In this document: piece after piece, positions 19,407-28,226 of the stretch
Layout: each line of letters opens with the position of its first letter
Numbering within the stretch: position 1 is the first letter of the stretch
Assembly: GCA_020636445.1 (NCBI GenBank)
Contig: JACJXV010000013.1
Location: 18,280-82,279 of the forward strand
Direction: 5' to 3'
Length of the DNA stretch: 64,000 nt
Source: Lewinellaceae bacterium
GTDB taxonomy: Bacteria; Bacteroidota; Bacteroidia; Chitinophagales; Saprospiraceae
Notes under the pieces: model-generated
Told to the model about the DNA's origin: nothing
Databases searched by the model: none
The model's input: the letters and a program-made list of their open reading frames with translations, nothing else
Made by a program: the position numbers and the translations under genes

Positions 19407-19934
19407 ATGATATACGCCATGCAGGAATCCATTCAAAATCAACTGGACCGCGTGAGTACTTCGTTACGGGCTTTTGCGCTCAAACTCACGGGCAATATGG
19501 TTGATGCCGAGGATCTTTACCAAGATACCGCAGTTCGCATAATCACGAATGCGGATAAATATAACGCCGGGACCAACTTCAAGGCCTGGGCAGTTACGAT
19601 CATGCGGAATATTTTCATTAATAATTACCGCAAGAAAATGCGTCGGGGAATGATTATCGATCAGACACCGAACAACTACTACCTGAATTCCGGGGATGAT
19701 AATGTGGATAACGACGGGGAGAGCAATGTAATCTATAAGGAATTGATGTCTCTGGTGGACTCACTGGCCGAGGATTTTCGCCGGCCATTCATGATGGCAT
19801 TTGAGGGGTATAAATATGAAGAGATTGCCGAGGAACTCGGTTCTCCTCTGGGTACTATCAAGAGTCGTATTTTCTTTGCCCGGAAGAAACTTCAGAAGCT
19901 GTACGAAGATCAGTATATGCAAAAACGTGCTTAG
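19407..19934 (+). CDS. ECF-type RNA polymerase sigma-70 factor
   Basis: 175 residues with region 2 (LRAFALKLTGNMVDAEDLYQ ... NFKAWAVTIMRNIFINNYRK, about 20-85) and region 4 (about 120-170: YEEIAEELGSPLGTIKSRIF, the -35 recognition helix). An acidic Asp-rich linker (DDNVDNDGES) separates them. Regions 1 and 3 are missing, as in group 4 factors. No FecR-like or other obvious anti-sigma gene is adjacent. ATG 19407 is taken; ATG 19419 is a possible alternative giving MQES. The close match of its promoter to the primary consensus suggests transcription by the housekeeping sigma factor. Many such short, FecR-less factors in Bacteroidota are growth or envelope regulators; the regulon here is unknown. 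Confidence 0.92.
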   Translation: MIYAMQESIQNQLDRVSTSLRAFALKLTGNMVDAEDLYQDTAVRIITNADKYNAGTNFKAWAVTIMRNIFINNYRKKMRRGMIIDQTPNNYYLNSGDDNVDNDGESNVIYKELMSLVDSLAEDFRRPFMMAFEGYKYEEIAEELGSPLGTIKSRIFFARKKLQKLYEDQYMQKRA

Positions 19935-19958
19935 GCACGTTGGCTTTGTGGAATCGCG

Positions 19959-19997
19959 ACGGCAGGCTTGTTATCAGGTCTGCCGTTGTTTGTTTTA
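19959..19997 (+). terminator. Terminator after the sigma factor gene
   Basis: ACGGCAG (19959-19965) pairs with CTGCCGT (19980-19986) and is followed by a T-rich run (TGTTTGTTTT). A second small hairpin, AACGTGC/GCACGTT, overlaps the stop codon at 19924-19941. The following 330 bases to the next gene show no gene or clear promoter. Confidence 0.7.
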
Positions 19998-20327
19998 GGC
20001 AGGCACATCGCCGGATGCCTATTGTTGGCAAAAAAAATTGTAACTTTCCTTTCCCTAAATCATTGGGATAACTGAACTACCAGCAACTTCCTGGGCTTCG
20101 TTGTTCATAGGCCTGCTTGTTTTAGGGATGTTTATCGTTGCTGGAGCAAGGGGACTTTAATTAGGCATGTTATCCGCGATAACGGCAAACAGAAGGCCCT
20201 CCTAAGCGCGTATGCAACCTGATAAGCTCCTGAATTCCAGGCTGACTGACCTGGAGCCAGGTTGATTAGGTCAAACCACTTTGATGGTGGATAATTTTCC
20301 GAAACACGTTCTTATAGCTGTTCAGAT

Positions 20328-22265
20328 ATGAAAAAAAAGGAAATTGTCATTCCCAGTGACCGTGGTCCTCTCAAACTTCGCAAGAGCAAGCAATTGGTTG
20401 GATTGAAAATTGCCCAGTCGCGGGGCCTTCTGGCGGAGGAACCTGTTGCGGAAGAAGAGATTCACCAAAATATCGGGGGTTTCCAGGTGGTTACTTTACC
20501 CCAGGATAATAATCGGACGCTGGACGAACAATTGGATCAGGTCCGGGAACGTGATGACGTGGAGGTAGGTACTCACGTTTATTATCCGGAGGGCAGCAAC
20601 CGTCCATTGGTACCTACCGGGGATATCTTTTTTACCTTCGAGGAAGGCTCCAGTGCGGAAGAGCAGGGAGTTGTGCTCGATGAGTTTCACCTGGAACTAA
20701 TCGAGCGTCGGGGACCCTATGAGATTCAAGCCCGGGTGACGCCGCAATCGATGAATCCACTGAAGGTGGCCGCCGCCGCTCAGGAGTCCTGTTTGGTCAA
20801 ACTGGCTGAACCTGATTTTGATACTATCCTGGACTCTTACAGTGTCAATTTACCTCCCGATGGGTTGTTACGACACCAATGGCATTTACAGAATAATGGG
20901 TTTATACCGGATGCCGCTGTACGGTTGCGCCCCGGAGCTGATGCCCGGGTTGTGGATGCTTGGAATCGCTTATCCAGTTTAGGGTCTTCGGATATCACGG
21001 TAGCGATTATCGATAATGGATTTGATCTGACGCATCCTGATCTGAAAACGAAGGTATTCCGGCCTTTTGATTTGTGGAATCAATCACCTACCGTAGCCCA
21101 GGGGGATAGCCGATATACCCACGGAACGCCTTGTGCCAGTGTCGCATTGGCGGCGGCTAATGGAGCAGGCATCGTTGGAGTGGCTCCTAATGCCCGGTTT
21201 ATGCCGGTTAGTGGTACCTCGTTTAGTTCAGCGGCAACCGAGCAAATGTTCGATTATTGTGTATTGAACGGTGCTGATATCATTAGTTGCAGTTGGGGGA
21301 CTACCGATCCCGCCTACCGGCTAAATAGTATTAAAATAGATGCCATTGCCCGGGCCGCACGTAATGGCCGCAGGGGTAAGGGGTGTGTTATTCTGTTTGC
21401 GGTGGGTAACGAAGGAGGCAGCTACGTCAATTTTTATGCAAGCCATCCGGATGTTATTGCCGTTGCAGCCAGTACTAGTCAGGACCAACACCCCAGCTAT
21501 TCCAATATTGGCAGGGATGTCACGATCTGTGCGCCCTCCAATGGCGACTGGCCCATTACTGCAGCCCGGGCTTGGTGGGATCCAGGCTGGCCAGGCTATC
21601 AGGGAGAATACCGGTATTGGATTGATGGGCGTTCGCGCGGGAATAATTACAAACATTTTGGCGGAACATCGAGTGCTACCCCCCTGGTTGCCGGTGTTTG
21701 TGCCCTGATTTTATCTGCTAATCCGGACCTGACGGCTCGTGAAGTGAAGGATATTTTAATTCAGACGGCTGACAAGATTGGCAATCCAGCAGAATATACG
21801 AACGGACATTCTATTCGGTATGGCTATGGCCGGGTGAATGCGGGTCGTGCGGTTGCGGAAGCTTTCCGCCGGCGTGGAGTTACTACTCCGGCACCTACCC
21901 CCGTCGGAGGCACTACTACTCCGACCAACCAACCACCACCGACGCCAACTCCTGCACCTCCGTCTACTCCTGCACCAACGACCACCGGTCTGTTTGAGGT
22001 GAAAGTGGATGAAAAACCACCATCAAGAGGGTGGGGAGTGCAAATTGGTGCGTATACGAGTTATGATAACGTTATTGGCCTGGTAAACCAAATCAAGCGG
22101 CAATACGGCGAATCGGTTTACGTTCACGTAAGCCAATCCGGTAGCCGCACAATCTACCGGGTCATCGTGGGTGCCTACGCCCAGGTCTCACAGGCACAAA
22201 ACACCCTGAATCGGCTGAAACGCGGCGGAATTAATGGCTTTTTAAAGAATCTGGCTGATTTGTAA
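20328..22265 (+). CDS. Subtilisin-like (S8) protease with C-terminal SPOR domain
   Basis: 645 residues. After a 200-residue N-terminal region comes a subtilase domain with Asp229 (AIIDNGFDLTHPDL), His265 (THGTPCASVAL) and Ser448 (GGTSSATPLVAGV), so the triad is complete. A Pro/Thr linker (about 525-560) leads to a SPOR domain (about 568-645: GWGVQIGAYTSYDN ... YRVIVGAY). There is no hydrophobic signal peptide; the N-terminus starts KKKEIVIPSDRGPLKLRKSK, which is odd for a protein expected to meet peptidoglycan. The start could be wrong, but no upstream ATG offers a better leader. The SPOR domain resembles that of the thioredoxin-SPOR protein at 17190. The last 35 bases overlap the convergent methyltransferase gene. 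Confidence 0.9.
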   Translation: MKKKEIVIPSDRGPLKLRKSKQLVGLKIAQSRGLLAEEPVAEEEIHQNIGGFQVVTLPQDNNRTLDEQLDQVRERDDVEVGTHVYYPEGSNRPLVPTGDIFFTFEEGSSAEEQGVVLDEFHLELIERRGPYEIQARVTPQSMNPLKVAAAAQESCLVKLAEPDFDTILDSYSVNLPPDGLLRHQWHLQNNGFIPDAAVRLRPGADARVVDAWNRLSSLGSSDITVAIIDNGFDLTHPDLKTKVFRPFDLWNQSPTVAQGDSRYTHGTPCASVALAAANGAGIVGVAPNARFMPVSGTSFSSAATEQMFDYCVLNGADIISCSWGTTDPAYRLNSIKIDAIARAARNGRRGKGCVILFAVGNEGGSYVNFYASHPDVIAVAASTSQDQHPSYSNIGRDVTICAPSNGDWPITAARAWWDPGWPGYQGEYRYWIDGRSRGNNYKHFGGTSSATPLVAGVCALILSANPDLTAREVKDILIQTADKIGNPAEYTNGHSIRYGYGRVNAGRAVAEAFRRRGVTTPAPTPVGGTTTPTNQPPPTPTPAPPSTPAPTTTGLFEVKVDEKPPSRGWGVQIGAYTSYDNVIGLVNQIKRQYGESVYVHVSQSGSRTIYRVIVGAYAQVSQAQNTLNRLKRGGINGFLKNLADL

Positions 22266-22914
22266 AGTGGCCAATGGCCTGGTAAAAGCGCATTCCTTTC
22301 GTAAAGTACTGTTCCCAGTCGGGGCGAAACCCTTGCTGGCGAAGCAACAAATCAGTAGATCGGTTCAGGTTGCATCCTTCTGCCATGAACTTCCAGGCCG
22401 GGTTAACGAGGTGCTGGAGACGTCGCAGGTGTGGCTTTTCCGATACTAAATGCTCCAAAACGATCAATTTTCCTCCGGGTTTTAACCATCGTTGAAATTG
22501 GGTAATTGCCGCCACTGGGTCAGGAATCGTGCATAATACCAGGGTGCAAACAATGGCATCTACGCCTTCAATGGGTAAGCGTACCTCAAGTGCCTTGTCT
22601 TCTACACCATAGGGGAGTAGCTGAATACTTGCCGGAAATGCAGCTCCTGCAAGCTTTTGTTCAGCCTTGGACCGCATTGCGGGGGAAGGCTCCGTGGCGA
22701 TTACCGTAACATCCGGAGGGTAGAATGGAAAATTAATACCAGTTCCTGCGCCAATTTCTAAAACGGTTCCCTCAATGGCTGCCAACAGGTGCCTTCGTCG
22801 TTTTTGCAAAACCCGGGTTTCCATCCTGGCCATGAACGGATCGTAGATGCGTGCAATAAGGCGGGAGTACCAGGTTGAGATCGCCGATTTTCGATGGGAT
22901 CTTGGTTCGCACAT
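22231..22914 (-). CDS. Class I SAM-dependent methyltransferase
   Basis: 227 residues. Motif I VLEIGAGTGINFPFY is near residues 51-65, with the acidic residue of motif II in VTVIATEPSPAM and the DAIVCTLVLCTIPDP and LKPGGKLIVLEH segments of the family. It resembles the small METTL7/UbiE-like group that methylates small molecules, thiols or lipids; the substrate is not determinable. It starts 5 bases after the rhomboid gene stop, so the two are probably co-transcribed, and its 3' end overlaps the subtilase gene by 35 bases in convergent orientation. Confidence 0.88.
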   Translation of the reverse strand: MCEPRSHRKSAISTWYSRLIARIYDPFMARMETRVLQKRRRHLLAAIEGTVLEIGAGTGINFPFYPPDVTVIATEPSPAMRSKAEQKLAGAAFPASIQLLPYGVEDKALEVRLPIEGVDAIVCTLVLCTIPDPVAAITQFQRWLKPGGKLIVLEHLVSEKPHLRRLQHLVNPAWKFMAEGCNLNRSTDLLLRQQGFRPDWEQYFTKGMRFYQAIGHFTNQPDSLKSH

Positions 22915-22919
22915 GGACT

Positions 22920-23672
22920 TTACCAGGTTTTATCAGACGACCACCCGGAACGGTTTGTACGGTCAGGGTCCTGATCTTCCTGACGACGAAGGAGCTCTGC
23001 TCGCCGACGCTCTTCCCGGGTTTGGGTGAAGGTTTCCCGGTCGAGGAAATAGGTCGGATTCTTGTCACCCGGCTCTAATTCCCAGGAGGGGCGCTGGGGT
23101 TTTTCGTCCTCTTCCAGACGGCCTTTCAGCAAGAAAGCGACCAGGATGCCAACGATGCCTCCAATTAAATGACTTTCCCAGGAAATCCCTTCTTTACCGG
23201 GAAGAATACCCAACAACATCGAACCATAGTAAAAAGCAACAATCAAACCCAGGGCAATCGATTTTATATTGCGCCGAAAAATGCCCGTCCAGAATACAAA
23301 GGCCACCAGCCCGTAAATTACCCCACTGGCGCCAATGTGAAACACGGAGCGACCGAAAACCCAGACGGCAACGCCGGTAAAGAGATAGATGAGGGACATT
23401 GCCGAGAAGGCTACCCGCCGGTAGAAAAAAAGGATCATTACACTTAGCACAAAGAGTGGAGGCGTATTCGACAACAAGTGCCCCCAACTCCCGTGGATCA
23501 GGGGTGAAAAGATGATGCCCCGAAGCCCGAAAACAGTACGTGGGTAGATGCCCCACTGCCCCAGTGGCAAATTCAGTAAAACCTGGATAGCTTGGATTAT
23601 CCAGAGTACTATTACAGCTATGGCTGGTATTCGGAGGCTATCGTATAGTTTTTGACGCAAAGCAGTAGCCAT
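22920..23672 (-). CDS. Rhomboid-family intramembrane serine protease
   Basis: 250 residues when started at ATG 23672 (MATALRQKLYDSL); a longer frame to 23747 adds an unlikely leader. Six hydrophobic segments are visible. The catalytic Ser lies in IGASGVIYGL and the His in SWESHLIGGIVG; HGSWGHLLSNTPP matches the conserved 'H...HL.N' helix of rhomboids. The C-terminal 60 residues are hydrophilic and cytoplasmic (EEDEKPQRPSWELEPGDKN). Rhomboids cut membrane-spanning substrates within the bilayer. It sits directly upstream of the methyltransferase. Confidence 0.92.
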   Translation of the reverse strand: MATALRQKLYDSLRIPAIAVIVLWIIQAIQVLLNLPLGQWGIYPRTVFGLRGIIFSPLIHGSWGHLLSNTPPLFVLSVMILFFYRRVAFSAMSLIYLFTGVAVWVFGRSVFHIGASGVIYGLVAFVFWTGIFRRNIKSIALGLIVAFYYGSMLLGILPGKEGISWESHLIGGIVGILVAFLLKGRLEEDEKPQRPSWELEPGDKNPTYFLDRETFTQTREERRRAELLRRQEDQDPDRTNRSGWSSDKTW

Positions 23673-23843
23673 CGTGGTGGGTTGTGTTAAGAAAAAATCC
23701 TGCGCGATTATTTGCCCCGGATAAAGACCCCAAAGGGAAAAGCACATGACAACAATCCTGAAATTAAAGACTTCGCAGTAAGTTGCCCGTCTTTTTGGTA
23801 AAATTCCGCTTTTTTCGACTGGCTACGGAAAATATTCTGCAGT

Positions 23844-23937
23844 CCCCAGTCCCCAGCCACCAGCCACCAGTCACCAGTCACCAGCCACCAGTCACCAGCC
23901 ACCAGCCACCAGTCACCAGCCACCAGTCACCAGTCAC
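23844..23937. repeat. Tandem heptamer array
   Basis: Thirteen consecutive 7-base units, nearly all CACCAGT or CACCAGC (the first two CCCCAGT and CCCCAGC). It ends 7 bases before the pfkA stop codon. Apart from the first two units only the seventh base varies. Frames through it on both strands are open but low in complexity and are not genes. Confidence 0.9.
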
Positions 23938-23944
23938 GGTTGAC

Positions 23945-24916
23945 TTAACTCAGAATCTCGACCATGCGCAGCATTTCCGGGTTAAGGTCAAGATGATGTT
24001 TGATGGCCTGATCAAAAGGAGTGTGCAAAATTTCATTATTGACAATGCCAATCATTACCCCGAATTTGCCATCCAGCAAAGCTTGTACGGCGGCCATCCC
24101 CATCCGGCTGGCTCGTACACGCTCCATACAAGTTGGGCTGCCACCCCGCTGCATATGCCCTAAAATGGAGACTTTGATTTCGTAGTGGCTGAAGCGCTTT
24201 TTTACGGCTTCGGCAATCTGAAAAGCACCCCCGGCATCATCGCCTTCGGCAACTATGACAATGCTGGCGTTTTTCTTGTGTTGGTAGCCATCTTCCAGGG
24301 TGTGAATCAGGTCATCCAGGCTGGTAGAGGTTTCGGGAACCAGAATAGCTTCAGCCCCGGTAGCGATACCTGTGGACAGGGCAATAAAGCCAGCATCGCG
24401 CCCCATGACTTCGATAAAAAACAAGCGATCGTGAGCGTTAGCCGTATCCTTGATTTTATCAATGGCCTCCATGGCGGTATTGATTGCCGTGTCGTAACCA
24501 ATAGTGAAATCGGTTCCATAGAGGTCGTTGTCAATTGTTCCGGGGCAGCCTACGAATTTGACATCCGGGTATTCGGACATAAAAACACTGGCACCGGTAA
24601 ATGTTCCATCACCGCCGATCGCAACGACGCCATCAATACCTGAGCGTTGTAAATTTTCGTAAGCACGCCGGCGGCCAGCAGCCGTACGGAAATCTTCGCT
24701 GCGGGCTGAACGTAAAATCGTACCCCCCTGGTTGATAATATTACTGACGGAGTGTTTAGCCATGGGTACCAGGTCGCCTTCTACCATGCCCTGGTAGCCG
24801 CGCATGATACCTACTACCTCTAAGCCTTCATGGATTGCTGTACGAACTACGGCGCGGATACAGGCATTCATGCCCGGGGCATCGCCACCAGAGGTGAAAA
24901 CCGCAATTTTTTTCAT
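23945..24916 (-). CDS. pfkA: 6-phosphofructokinase
   Basis: 323 residues from ATG 24916 (MKKIAVFTSGGDAPGMNACI); the frame continues upstream, but the usual family N-terminus begins here. It phosphorylates fructose 6-phosphate to the 1,6-bisphosphate with ATP in glycolysis. Visible motifs are GGDAPGMN, AIGGDGTFTGA (ATP site), CPGTIDNDLYGTDFTIGYDT (catalytic Asp in TIDND) and VMGRDAGFIAL. The Gly in GGDGT and the length of about 320 are those of ATP-dependent bacterial PfkA. It follows the Pro-rich gene by 53 bases on the same strand and ends next to the heptamer array. Confidence 0.96.
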   Translation of the reverse strand: MKKIAVFTSGGDAPGMNACIRAVVRTAIHEGLEVVGIMRGYQGMVEGDLVPMAKHSVSNIINQGGTILRSARSEDFRTAAGRRRAYENLQRSGIDGVVAIGGDGTFTGASVFMSEYPDVKFVGCPGTIDNDLYGTDFTIGYDTAINTAMEAIDKIKDTANAHDRLFFIEVMGRDAGFIALSTGIATGAEAILVPETSTSLDDLIHTLEDGYQHKKNASIVIVAEGDDAGGAFQIAEAVKKRFSHYEIKVSILGHMQRGGSPTCMERVRASRMGMAAVQALLDGKFGVMIGIVNNEILHTPFDQAIKHHLDLNPEMLRMVEILS

Positions 24917-24969
24917 AGGGATTTGTTTGGGTTTGTCATGGCCAAAGGAAGCCATGGCAGATGAAAGAA

Positions 24970-25656
24970 TTAGCTGTATCGGCGGCGGACCATGCGGATA
25001 AATGACTGCGCAATTTCGATGCGCTCTTCCTGACCCCAGTCGTATTGTTCGCCCAGACTGATCAGGAAACTTCGGGCGGCATCGATATTATCATACCGGT
25101 TGAGTACCTGCAAAGAATCCTCCAGCGCACGCATATCCCGGCCAAATAACTCATTCATATAGAGTAGACGGTCATTAATGGACATGGCTTTGTTCAAATC
25201 GGCAATAGGGCTTTCAGAAAGCTTTTCCGATAAATCTCCAGCCTTTTTGAAGGTAAATAGCTGTTCCAATGCTTGTCGGGGGGCACCAGAAGCAGCCGGG
25301 CGGCTGGGCGGCGGAGCGGGGCGTTCCTGGACTGGCGCGGGAGGTGTTACCGGCGCTGTGGGTTGCTGGACTGGCGGCGGCGTTTGTTGGGTAGCCACCG
25401 GTTTCACTGGCTCGGGGGTCGGCTCAGGTTGCCGTGGGGGAGCCTGGTATTTGGGGGCGGGGGTAACTACTTCGCGGGCAGGAGGTGTTGGTGCGGATGT
25501 AGCCCCATCTGTAGTTGCAAAAATATCGTATAGCTGGCGCAAATAACTGAGCATAAGATCCCGCTCGATACTCGATAATTGACCCTCAACTAAATCAAGG
25601 CTATTATAGAGCGAATTGATCTTTTTGACCAGGATGCGCGATTGTTGTAAATCCAT
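24970..25656 (-). CDS. Uncharacterised protein with Pro-rich middle
   Basis: 228 residues, no signal peptide. Residues 1-50 are helical (VKKINSLYNSLDLVEGQLSS), 55-135 are a Pro/Ala/Gln/Val-rich low-complexity linker, and 140-228 are helical (LEQLFTFKKAGDLSEKLSES, then LYMNELFGRDMRALEDSLQV). I do not recognise a named family, although the layout, two helical modules joined by a Pro-rich linker, suggests a cytoplasmic adaptor. It is 53 bases upstream of pfkA and divergent from tdk. The coding assignment rests on codon regularity and a clean ATG. Confidence 0.8.
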   Translation of the reverse strand: MDLQQSRILVKKINSLYNSLDLVEGQLSSIERDLMLSYLRQLYDIFATTDGATSAPTPPAREVVTPAPKYQAPPRQPEPTPEPVKPVATQQTPPPVQQPTAPVTPPAPVQERPAPPPSRPAASGAPRQALEQLFTFKKAGDLSEKLSESPIADLNKAMSINDRLLYMNELFGRDMRALEDSLQVLNRYDNIDAARSFLISLGEQYDWGQEERIEIAQSFIRMVRRRYS

Positions 25657-25717
25657 AAGGCGTTACGTGTTTACAAGTCGGTTAGTGTATTTTTATTCTT
25701 GTAGAAGTTGACCCTTC

Positions 25718-25749
25718 ATTGGTCTTCTGCAGGCTAATTCCTACCTTAG
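25718..25749 (+). promoter_or_regulatory. Candidate promoter of tdk
   Basis: ATTG (25718-25721), a 20-base spacer and TACCTTAG (25742-25749) approximate the Bacteroidota consensus with one mismatch in each box. The tdk start is about 105 bases downstream. Confidence 0.4.
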
Positions 25750-25854
25750 CCAGGGATTAAACGTGCCGAAGGTCTGAAATATTCGGTGCCAATCCAACGG
25801 GAAATTTACGAAAAAGCGATTATTCGGCCCTTAACTAATCGTAAAGGAAAAAAA

Positions 25855-26475
25855 ATGTTTTTGGAACCACATTTCAAAGGACAACGCAGTGGCTGGATTG
25901 AAGTGATCTGTGGCTCAATGTTTTCGGGGAAAACAGAAGAGTTGATTCGGCGATTAAAGCGGGCTCGGATTGCCAACCTTAAGGTAGAAATTTTTAAACC
26001 CAAGATCGATACCCGTTTCCATGAAACGCAGGTAGTTTCGCATGATGCCAATGCTATCGCTTCCACCCCCATTGATCATTCATCCGATTTGTTGAAACTC
26101 ACGGAAGGGGTAAGCGTAGTTGGTATTGATGAGGCTCAGTTTTTTGACACTGAGCTGACGGTCCACTGTCAACAACTGGCCTTACGGGGAATGCGGGTTA
26201 TTGTAGCCGGGCTGGATATGGATTTTCGGGGTCAGCCTTTTGGCCCTATACCTCATTTGCTGGCGGTGGCGGAATATATAACCAAGGTCCACGCCATTTG
26301 TCCGCACTGTGGGAATTTAGCGACCCACTCCTATCGCCTTAGCAAGGAAGAATCTACCGTGCTTTTGGGGGAGAAAGGGCAGTACGAACCCCGTTGCCGT
26401 ACGTGCTACCATTTAGGAGGTGCCCTGGATCAGCGGCATCCGGATTTGAATATTCTGCCTGAGGATGCTATGTAG
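25855..26475 (+). CDS. tdk: Thymidine kinase
   Basis: 206 residues from ATG 25855 (MFLEPHFKGQRSGWIEVICG); an upstream in-frame start at 25786 adds a charged, atypical leader. It salvages thymidine by ATP-dependent phosphorylation. The P-loop GSMFSGKTEEL, the catalytic DEAQFF segment (GIDEAQFF) and the lasso region with a Cys pair at each end of a zinc ribbon (CPHC ... CRTC) identify the type II TK1-like family. Length matches the family. It stands alone, with purH 134 bases downstream. Confidence 0.96.
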   Translation: MFLEPHFKGQRSGWIEVICGSMFSGKTEELIRRLKRARIANLKVEIFKPKIDTRFHETQVVSHDANAIASTPIDHSSDLLKLTEGVSVVGIDEAQFFDTELTVHCQQLALRGMRVIVAGLDMDFRGQPFGPIPHLLAVAEYITKVHAICPHCGNLATHSYRLSKEESTVLLGEKGQYEPRCRTCYHLGGALDQRHPDLNILPEDAM

Positions 26476-26570
26476 CACCCGAATACCAAACTATTTTCCG
26501 GATCGGAATTAATTGCAAATAAGCGTCCGGGCAAATTGCCATAAAGTTTTTCCGTTTCCTGTATTCTGTG

Positions 26571-26578
26571 TAGCTTTG
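26571..26578 (+). promoter_or_regulatory. Candidate -7 element before purH
   Basis: TAGCTTTG fits TAnnTTTG and lies 31 bases before the purH start. The -33 region is only TTTT (26547-26550) at the right spacing, so the match is partial. Confidence 0.45.
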
Positions 26579-26609
26579 CGCAACTTTTTTCAACCAGCTA
26601 CCCAGCAAT

Positions 26610-28139
26610 ATGGCACGAAAATCAATCAAAAGCGCGCTCATCTCTGTGTTTTACAAAGATGGACTTGAACCGCTTATTCGCGAGCTACATCGGGACGGTG
26701 TCCACTTATACTCAACGGGAGGTACCCAAAAGTTTATCGAGGAGTTAGGCATTCCGGTAACTGCCGTAGAGGAATTGACGGGTTATCCTTCAATCCTTGA
26801 TGGTCGGGTAAAAACGCTGCACCCCAAGGTTTTCGGGGGGATTCTGGCTCGCCGCGAGGAAAATCACCTCGCCCAATTGACGGACTATGCGATTCCCGAA
26901 CTGGACCTGGTTATTGTTGATCTCTATCCCTTCGAGGAGACCGTAGCGGCCACCCGTGACGAACGCACAATCATTGAGAAGATCGATATTGGCGGGATCT
27001 CTCTGATTAGGGCTGCGGCCAAAAATTATAATGATGTCGCTGTGGTAGCTTCCCGCAATGATTATGGCTTTTTGCTGGAGGTATTACGTGAAAAAAATGG
27101 GGCAACAGAGTTGTCTGATCGCTTTGAATTGGCCCGTCGGGCATTTGGTGTTTCATCGCACTATGATACGGCGATTTTTTCCTACTTCAATCGGGATATG
27201 ACGGCTCCATCGGCCTTCAAACAGAGTATCGAATCTTCGGAAGTACTCCGCTATGGGGAGAACCCGCATCAGCAAGGTGTATTTTTTGGCCAATTGGAGG
27301 AAATGTTCACCAAGATCAGCGGTAAAGCATTGTCCTACAACAACCTGGTAGATATTGATGCGGCGGTGGGTATCATTGCCGAATTTGCCGATGCTGCACC
27401 AACTTTCGCCATCCTGAAGCATACCAATACCTGCGGGGTAGCCACTCGACCTACCTTGCTGGAAGCCTGGGAAGCAGCGCTGGCCGCCGATAATGTTTCT
27501 GCGTTTGGAGGCATCCTGATTGCCAACACTACCCTGGATCTGGCTACTGCGGAAGCAGTGGATAACATTTTTTACGAAGTGATCATTGCTCCGGATTTTG
27601 CCCCGGAAGCCCTGGAACTACTGCAGAAAAAGAAAAATCGAATTCTGCTGCAAGCCAAACATTTTAAAATACAAAACAAGAGCTTCCGGAGTCTGCTCAA
27701 TGGGGTTATCCAACAGGATAGCGACCTCCAGACGGAAGTGGCAACAGATTTAACTACCGTAACTGACCGGACACCCACGGCTGCTGAAGTACAGGATTTG
27801 CTGTTTGCCAGCAAATGTGTAAAGCACCTCAAATCCAATGGGATTGCTTTGGTGAAAAGCCAACAACTTATCGGCATGGGCTGCGGGCAAACTTCGCGGG
27901 TGGATGCGCTTGAACAGGCTATTGCCAAGGCTAAGCGCTTTGGGTTTTCCCTGGAGGGAGCCGTTATGGCCTCGGATGCCTTTTTCCCGTTCCCGGATTG
28001 TGTAGAGATTGCCGACCAGGCAGGAATCACAGCTGTGATACAACCCGGTGGATCTATTCGCGATCAGGATAGTACCGATTATTGTAATGCCCACGGTATG
28101 GCCATGGTTACTACCGGTGTACGGCATTTTAAACATTAA
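26610..28139 (+). CDS. purH: Bifunctional AICAR transformylase / IMP cyclohydrolase
   Basis: 509 residues, the normal length. It performs the last two steps of purine synthesis: formylation of AICAR with 10-formyl-THF, then ring closure to IMP. The N-terminal cyclohydrolase domain (1-190) shows ALISVFYKDG, STGGTQKFIEELG and GRVKTLHPKVFGGILARR; the transformylase domain (200-509) shows RYGENPHQQGVFF, LKHTNTCGVA, the FGGILIAN segment and the C-terminal SDAFFPFPD and GGSIRDQD motifs. ATG 26610 gives the usual N-terminus. It is probably monocistronic; no terminator is seen, and coaX starts 87 bases later on the same strand. Confidence 0.97.
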   Translation: MARKSIKSALISVFYKDGLEPLIRELHRDGVHLYSTGGTQKFIEELGIPVTAVEELTGYPSILDGRVKTLHPKVFGGILARREENHLAQLTDYAIPELDLVIVDLYPFEETVAATRDERTIIEKIDIGGISLIRAAAKNYNDVAVVASRNDYGFLLEVLREKNGATELSDRFELARRAFGVSSHYDTAIFSYFNRDMTAPSAFKQSIESSEVLRYGENPHQQGVFFGQLEEMFTKISGKALSYNNLVDIDAAVGIIAEFADAAPTFAILKHTNTCGVATRPTLLEAWEAALAADNVSAFGGILIANTTLDLATAEAVDNIFYEVIIAPDFAPEALELLQKKKNRILLQAKHFKIQNKSFRSLLNGVIQQDSDLQTEVATDLTTVTDRTPTAAEVQDLLFASKCVKHLKSNGIALVKSQQLIGMGCGQTSRVDALEQAIAKAKRFGFSLEGAVMASDAFFPFPDCVEIADQAGITAVIQPGGSIRDQDSTDYCNAHGMAMVTTGVRHFKH

Positions 28140-28226
28140 GGTTTGTTTAACTAGCCATGTAGTTACCTGCGCTACTCTTGCCCGTCAAAGTAGTAGAAAG
28201 GTTTACAAAGGGAAGTAAGAACCAGT

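Noticed and set aside
23708..23923. Frame with WWLVAGD-like peptide repeats
   Set aside because: It is a translation of the heptamer DNA array.
23844..23937. CRISPR array
   Set aside because: Units are 7 bases long with no spacers; it is a simple tandem repeat.
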